64,000 nucleotides of DNA from positions 1-64,000 of IMG/VR virus record IMGVR_UViG_3300025133_009608; one strand, given 5' to 3'. Shown here piece by piece: positions 61,371 through 64,000 of this stretch. The DNA is from a virus. The notes under the pieces are model-generated. The model ran no database searches, was not told where the DNA came from, and saw only the letters and a program-made list of their open reading frames with translations. Position 1 is the first letter of the stretch. Each line of letters begins with the position of its first letter. The position numbers and the translations under genes were made by a program.

Positions 61371-61850
61371 CTATTTAATAAAGCTTTTAACTTCTGGAAA
61401 GACAGAGCTCAAAGCCTCAATCTTAGCCGATGGTTGACTTGAAATAACTTCTCTAACAAAATCGGAGTCCGACGTCATCCTGCCCAGAAGCGCCGACTTG
61501 AACGTCATAATATCATCCGAAGAGAACCCGAACTCATCGGATGCAAATCTACAAATTGGAACCTGCTTATAAGAGAGGGTCACATTCGACCCCTCATAAT
61601 CTCCAATTGCGGTCCAATCTCCGCTGCCCCTTTCTGAGGACTGAGGGATAGACGCTCTTACTAAGTACTGGTCGTCTCCGGACGACTCGACCTTCCACAG
61701 TCCGTCATAATGGTCGCCATATACTTTCACCATATCAAAGGCTACTTTTCTAAATTTAACGTCATCTGTGACTAATATTTTATTTTTATCGGAAACATCT
61801 TTACTTGTTGTTTTAAAGAAATCTACCAAAGTTTCGTCCAGTGTTGGCAT
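61371..61850 (-). CDS. Unknown protein upstream of the internal-duplication gene
   Basis: I choose ATG 61850, preceded by GGGAGAG, over the in-frame GTG at 61877, which has no binding site. 159 residues beginning MPTLDETLVDFFKTTSKDVS. Mixed alpha/beta, with RKVAFDMVKVYGDHYDGLWK and a Ser-rich C-terminal half. No motif recognised. A variant of the TACTAATAAT motif lies about 30 bases upstream. Confidence 0.5.
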   Translation of the reverse strand: MPTLDETLVDFFKTTSKDVSDKNKILVTDDVKFRKVAFDMVKVYGDHYDGLWKVESSGDDQYLVRASIPQSSERGSGDWTAIGDYEGSNVTLSYKQVPICRFASDEFGFSSDDIMTFKSALLGRMTSDSDFVREVISSQPSAKIEALSSVFPEVKSFIK

Positions 61851-61947
61851 GCCTAGCTCTCCCTGCTTCAAAATCACTAATTATTAATAGAAACATTCCT
61901 CCAAGAATAACAAGGACATTTCCAACTAATCGGAAAAATTAATATAT

Positions 61948-62382
61948 CTAATCTTCTTCTTTTTTTATTTGATCAATTTTATTTAATATTTCAGAGACAC
62001 GCGGCTCGGTAGCGCAAATCTTTTTTAATTTCTTTACGATGCCGCCGTATCTCTTTTTATTATTCTTATAATCAATATTACCATGCATTGCCTTGTGAAC
62101 CGCAGATTGTGTTATTCCAAGATGCTTTGCAATTTCATTTTGAGTCTTTCCCATTAGCCTCATAAATAATATCTTCTTCTGATGCTCGGTTAGCATGTCT
62201 CCGTTAACAATTTCATAAATAATCTCTAGAAGCTCATCTCTTAGCTCCGAAATTCTCCCGTCGAAAGAGTTTCCAGTTAGGACGCTAGATATTCCTCGCT
62301 CTTGGGAGAAATTATTTAACTTCCCTTGATCAAAGGATATTTCTACAATTTTATATTGATATGAGCTACTTTTTGAGGCCAT
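61948..62382 (-). CDS. Sigma-region-4-like HTH transcription factor
   Basis: 144 residues from ATG 62382. Residues 64-100 (LTEHQKKILFMRLMGKTQNE, IAKHLGITQSAVHKAMHG) form an HTH of the sigma-70 region 4 / LuxR type: a leading L-T-x-x-Q-K helix, then a recognition helix with SAVHKAMHG. There is no region 2, so it is not a full sigma factor. Phage late-gene activators often carry this fold. It is encoded between the primase and the late genes and could control phage promoters such as the TACTAATAAT-associated ones. The HTH is visible; the regulatory target is inferred. Confidence 0.7.
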   Translation of the reverse strand: MASKSSSYQYKIVEISFDQGKLNNFSQERGISSVLTGNSFDGRISELRDELLEIIYEIVNGDMLTEHQKKILFMRLMGKTQNEIAKHLGITQSAVHKAMHGNIDYKNNKKRYGGIVKKLKKICATEPRVSEILNKIDQIKKEED

Positions 62383-62386
62383 CTAG

Positions 62387-63130
62387 TTACCACTCATCCG
62401 GCATAATTTGATTGAAGTTTTCGAAAAAATCTTCTTTTCCATTTTTTCTAAAAAATTCATCTACGTCCTTATAGGGCTTTGGAGTCTCAAGAGATCTCAG
62501 CTTTATACCGCGATTAATAAATTTCTTATAAATTCTTTTTACAGATTCCTTCCCCGCATCATCTGAGTCAAGCAGGAATGTCATTTTATCAGTATACCTT
62601 GCAAGTCTTAAAAAATGCTTTTTAGAAAATGCAGTACCACAAATTGCAACAGAATTATAAATTCCAACTTTAGTCAAACTTATTTGGTCAAAATAACCTT
62701 CTACAATATATACGTTTTTTCTTTTTAAAATATGATTTTTTGATTGCCCTAATCCATAAAGTATATTTGCCTTCTTGTAAGACGAGTTTTTATACTTTGG
62801 AATTCCGATTCCCCTTCTGGAGTATTCATCCAAAAGAGTCCTTCCACTAATTCCTACGACCTCGCCGTATTCATTCTCAATTGGAAACGTTAAATAAAAG
62901 TAATCCGAGAACTGGCTGCGGCCCAGTCCATCTAGGATATTCGCTCGCAATAATGATTCCTCCGAAACAAATTGCTTTAGTTTGGAGGGGTTTTGTGGAA
63001 AAAATCCGATACCATATCTATCTATAATCTCATCCGATAAAAGCCTGTCCTCTCTTAGGTAGGACAGGCACTCTTTTGAGTTTTTAAGATTGGATTTACA
63101 AATATCAGATAAAATTTGCATATCGGTCAT
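62387..63130 (-). CDS. DnaG-type primase catalytic core without zinc domain
   Basis: 247 residues from ATG 63130. The DnaG core starts at once with YGIGFFPQNP and SGRTLLDEYSRRGIGIPKYK (in bacterial DnaG a zinc domain precedes this). TOPRIM motifs are intact: VYIVEGYFDQISL with Glu144, LLDSDDAGKES (Asp188, Asp190, Asp191) and DVDEFF (222-227). It should make RNA primers at the replication fork. No C-terminal helicase-binding domain is present. The Cys-rich protein encoded just upstream may supply the missing zinc function. Confidence 0.85.
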   Translation of the reverse strand: MTDMQILSDICKSNLKNSKECLSYLREDRLLSDEIIDRYGIGFFPQNPSKLKQFVSEESLLRANILDGLGRSQFSDYFYLTFPIENEYGEVVGISGRTLLDEYSRRGIGIPKYKNSSYKKANILYGLGQSKNHILKRKNVYIVEGYFDQISLTKVGIYNSVAICGTAFSKKHFLRLARYTDKMTFLLDSDDAGKESVKRIYKKFINRGIKLRSLETPKPYKDVDEFFRKNGKEDFFENFNQIMPDEW

Positions 63131-63133
63131 AAC

Positions 63134-63487
63134 TTAATTCTGCTCTATCTTTAGTTGACTCGTACTCTCTATTGCGCAAACCATATGCTTTGTAATATTT
63201 ATCTTGCACCCCTTTCCCGAGTTCGGACACTGAGCCCCAACCACCATTCCCGATACAACTGATGCTTCAACATCTTTATGGCAGGTTTCGCATGGAAACA
63301 TAAAGGCTTTTCTATTCTTGGAGCGAAGCACATCCCCATTCTTCTTCATAGAAAGCTTCGAATAGGACGATACGTTCACAACCTCCTCTCCGCACTCGTT
63401 GCACATCGCCTTGTTTTCATCAACATCCAACGACACGTCTGTTGTTCCTCCATTTAACTTACATCCTATATTGCATCTTACAATCAT
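63134..63487 (-). CDS. Two-site Cys-rich zinc protein between recombinase and primase
   Basis: 117 residues; ATG 63487 follows the recombinase stop directly. Eight Cys form two sets: C5, C9, C29, C32 and C66, C69, C87, C94, as in paired zinc ribbons. There is no recognisable CHC2 primase zinc pattern, but position directly before a zinc-less primase makes a helper role attractive. Alternatively it is an ssDNA- or nucleic-acid-binding accessory protein. Metal binding is inferred from spacing. Confidence 0.55.
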   Translation of the reverse strand: MIVRCNIGCKLNGGTTDVSLDVDENKAMCNECGEEVVNVSSYSKLSMKKNGDVLRSKNRKAFMFPCETCHKDVEASVVSGMVVGAQCPNSGKGCKINITKHMVCAIESTSQLKIEQN

Positions 63488-64000
63488 TTATTGCCCCATA
63501 GCCATAATTAGCGGATTTTCTTCTATCTCAGCATCATCGGGGGTGTTATCAGCCGCTGGCGCCGGGCCTCCTCCGAGGTATATTTCTCTTATTTTCTCTT
63601 GGGTTGAATTCATAAAAGGTTTATTTTTAGAAAACGACTCCAAGGCGGCGTCTCTTCCTCTGATTTTTTCTCCATCTATCATATAGTTTTGCGTATTTGG
63701 CCTTTCAATCAAGTCATACTTTAGGGCCAATCCAAATATCTCCTCCTCTATATTAACCACTCCCTTTAGGTACTCAACGAAATATTCTGCTTTTTGGAAT
63801 GGCTTTCCGACTTTATTTTTCTCAACCTTTGCTCGAACTCTGTGCCCAATTCTTGCATCATTCTTATCTTTAATAAGATTATCGGCACCAAACATTGGAG
63901 CCATATTGATCATAAGACTACAGGCATGCTTGAGCGCCTTGCCTCCCGGGCTAGTTGCCGGGTCTCCAAAGTGCTGTCCGAGATTTACTCTTACCTGGTT
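63488..64000 (-). CDS. RecA/UvsX-type recombinase, C-terminal part (truncated by window edge)
   Basis: The frame is open from the window edge to TAA at 63488, giving 170 residues. It begins NQVRVNLGQHFGDPATSPGG KALKHACSLM, which matches the RecA sequence just before and through loop L2 (N-Q-x-R...FG-P...T-GG-x-ALK). The C-terminal core follows (HRVRAKVEKNKVGKPFQKAE, DLIERPNTQNYMIDGEKIRG). The recombinase would coat ssDNA for homologous recombination and repair. A Pro/Ala-rich acidic tail (GGGPAPAADNTPDDAEIEEN) closes it. The ATPase N-terminus lies outside the window, so catalytic motifs cannot be checked. Confidence 0.88.
   Translation of the reverse strand, partial: NQVRVNLGQHFGDPATSPGGKALKHACSLMINMAPMFGADNLIKDKNDARIGHRVRAKVEKNKVGKPFQKAEYFVEYLKGVVNIEEEIFGLALKYDLIERPNTQNYMIDGEKIRGRDAALESFSKNKPFMNSTQEKIREIYLGGGPAPAADNTPDDAEIEENPLIMAMGQ

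Noticed and set aside
61860-61947. Small membrane-peptide-like open frame upstream of the 159-residue gene
   Set aside because: It lacks a properly spaced start (GGAGGA directly abuts the ATG) and overlaps the likely leader of the next gene.
1-64000. tRNA genes, integrase, attachment sites or transposases
   Set aside because: Gaps were scanned by eye for cloverleaf-like pairs and for recombinase motifs; none was found. Their presence elsewhere in the genome cannot be excluded.

Overview
The window is one contiguous piece of a large tailed-phage (myovirus-type) genome. Every supported gene lies on the minus strand, packed head to tail with short gaps, ATGA/TAATG overlaps and purine-rich ribosome binding sites, so transcription runs from position 64000 towards 1. 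The contractile-tail genes (sheath, tube, tape measure), HK97-type capsid, terminase and portal identify it. Spanin-like envelope proteins and signal peptides point to a Gram-negative host, which I cannot name. No integrase, tRNA gene, CRISPR array or insertion sequence was seen.

Region by region, in transcription order. 64000-61.9 kb: replication and regulation (C-terminal part of a RecA/UvsX-type recombinase, a Cys-rich zinc protein, a DnaG-type TOPRIM primase without its own zinc domain, a sigma-region-4-like HTH protein). 61.9-52.7 kb: mostly unrecognised proteins, a candidate small terminase and a tRNA nucleotidyltransferase (CCA-adding type). 52.6-52.3 kb: a decayed gene whose two ends still read as a VOC/glyoxalase-fold protein. 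52.3-34 kb: packaging and head (large terminase, portal, several unknown head proteins, a prohead protease fused to a long acidic scaffold-like region, decoration-like proteins, major capsid protein). 33.9-32.5 kb: a full-length seryl-tRNA synthetase inserted behind the capsid terminator. 32.4-20 kb: a J-domain protein, a repeat-built fibre, two DUF2827-type glycosyltransferases, two Asp-box beta-propeller proteins that share an apparently identical 5' block, a secreted matrixin-like metalloprotease and virion connector proteins. 19.9-15.5 kb: a second HExxH protein, an Ig/FN3-like connector protein and a membrane/lysis-like cluster. 15.4-6.3 kb: two long paralogous fibre/spike proteins and small tail proteins. 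6.3-1 kb: neck/tail protein, sheath, tube, a tail-assembly chaperone pair joined by a predicted -1 frameshift at A AAA AAA, and the start of the tape measure protein.

The genes fit a late-expressed virion programme with replication genes upstream. The most unusual elements are the seryl-tRNA synthetase in the structural operon (with a phage CCA-adding enzyme elsewhere), the duplicated propeller heads with unrelated tips beside glycosyltransferases and a secreted protease, the frameshifted chaperone, the VOC gene remnant, and a recurring intergenic motif (TACTAATAAT on the coding strand) that may be a phage-specific promoter element. All family assignments come from reading motifs by eye; no search was run.
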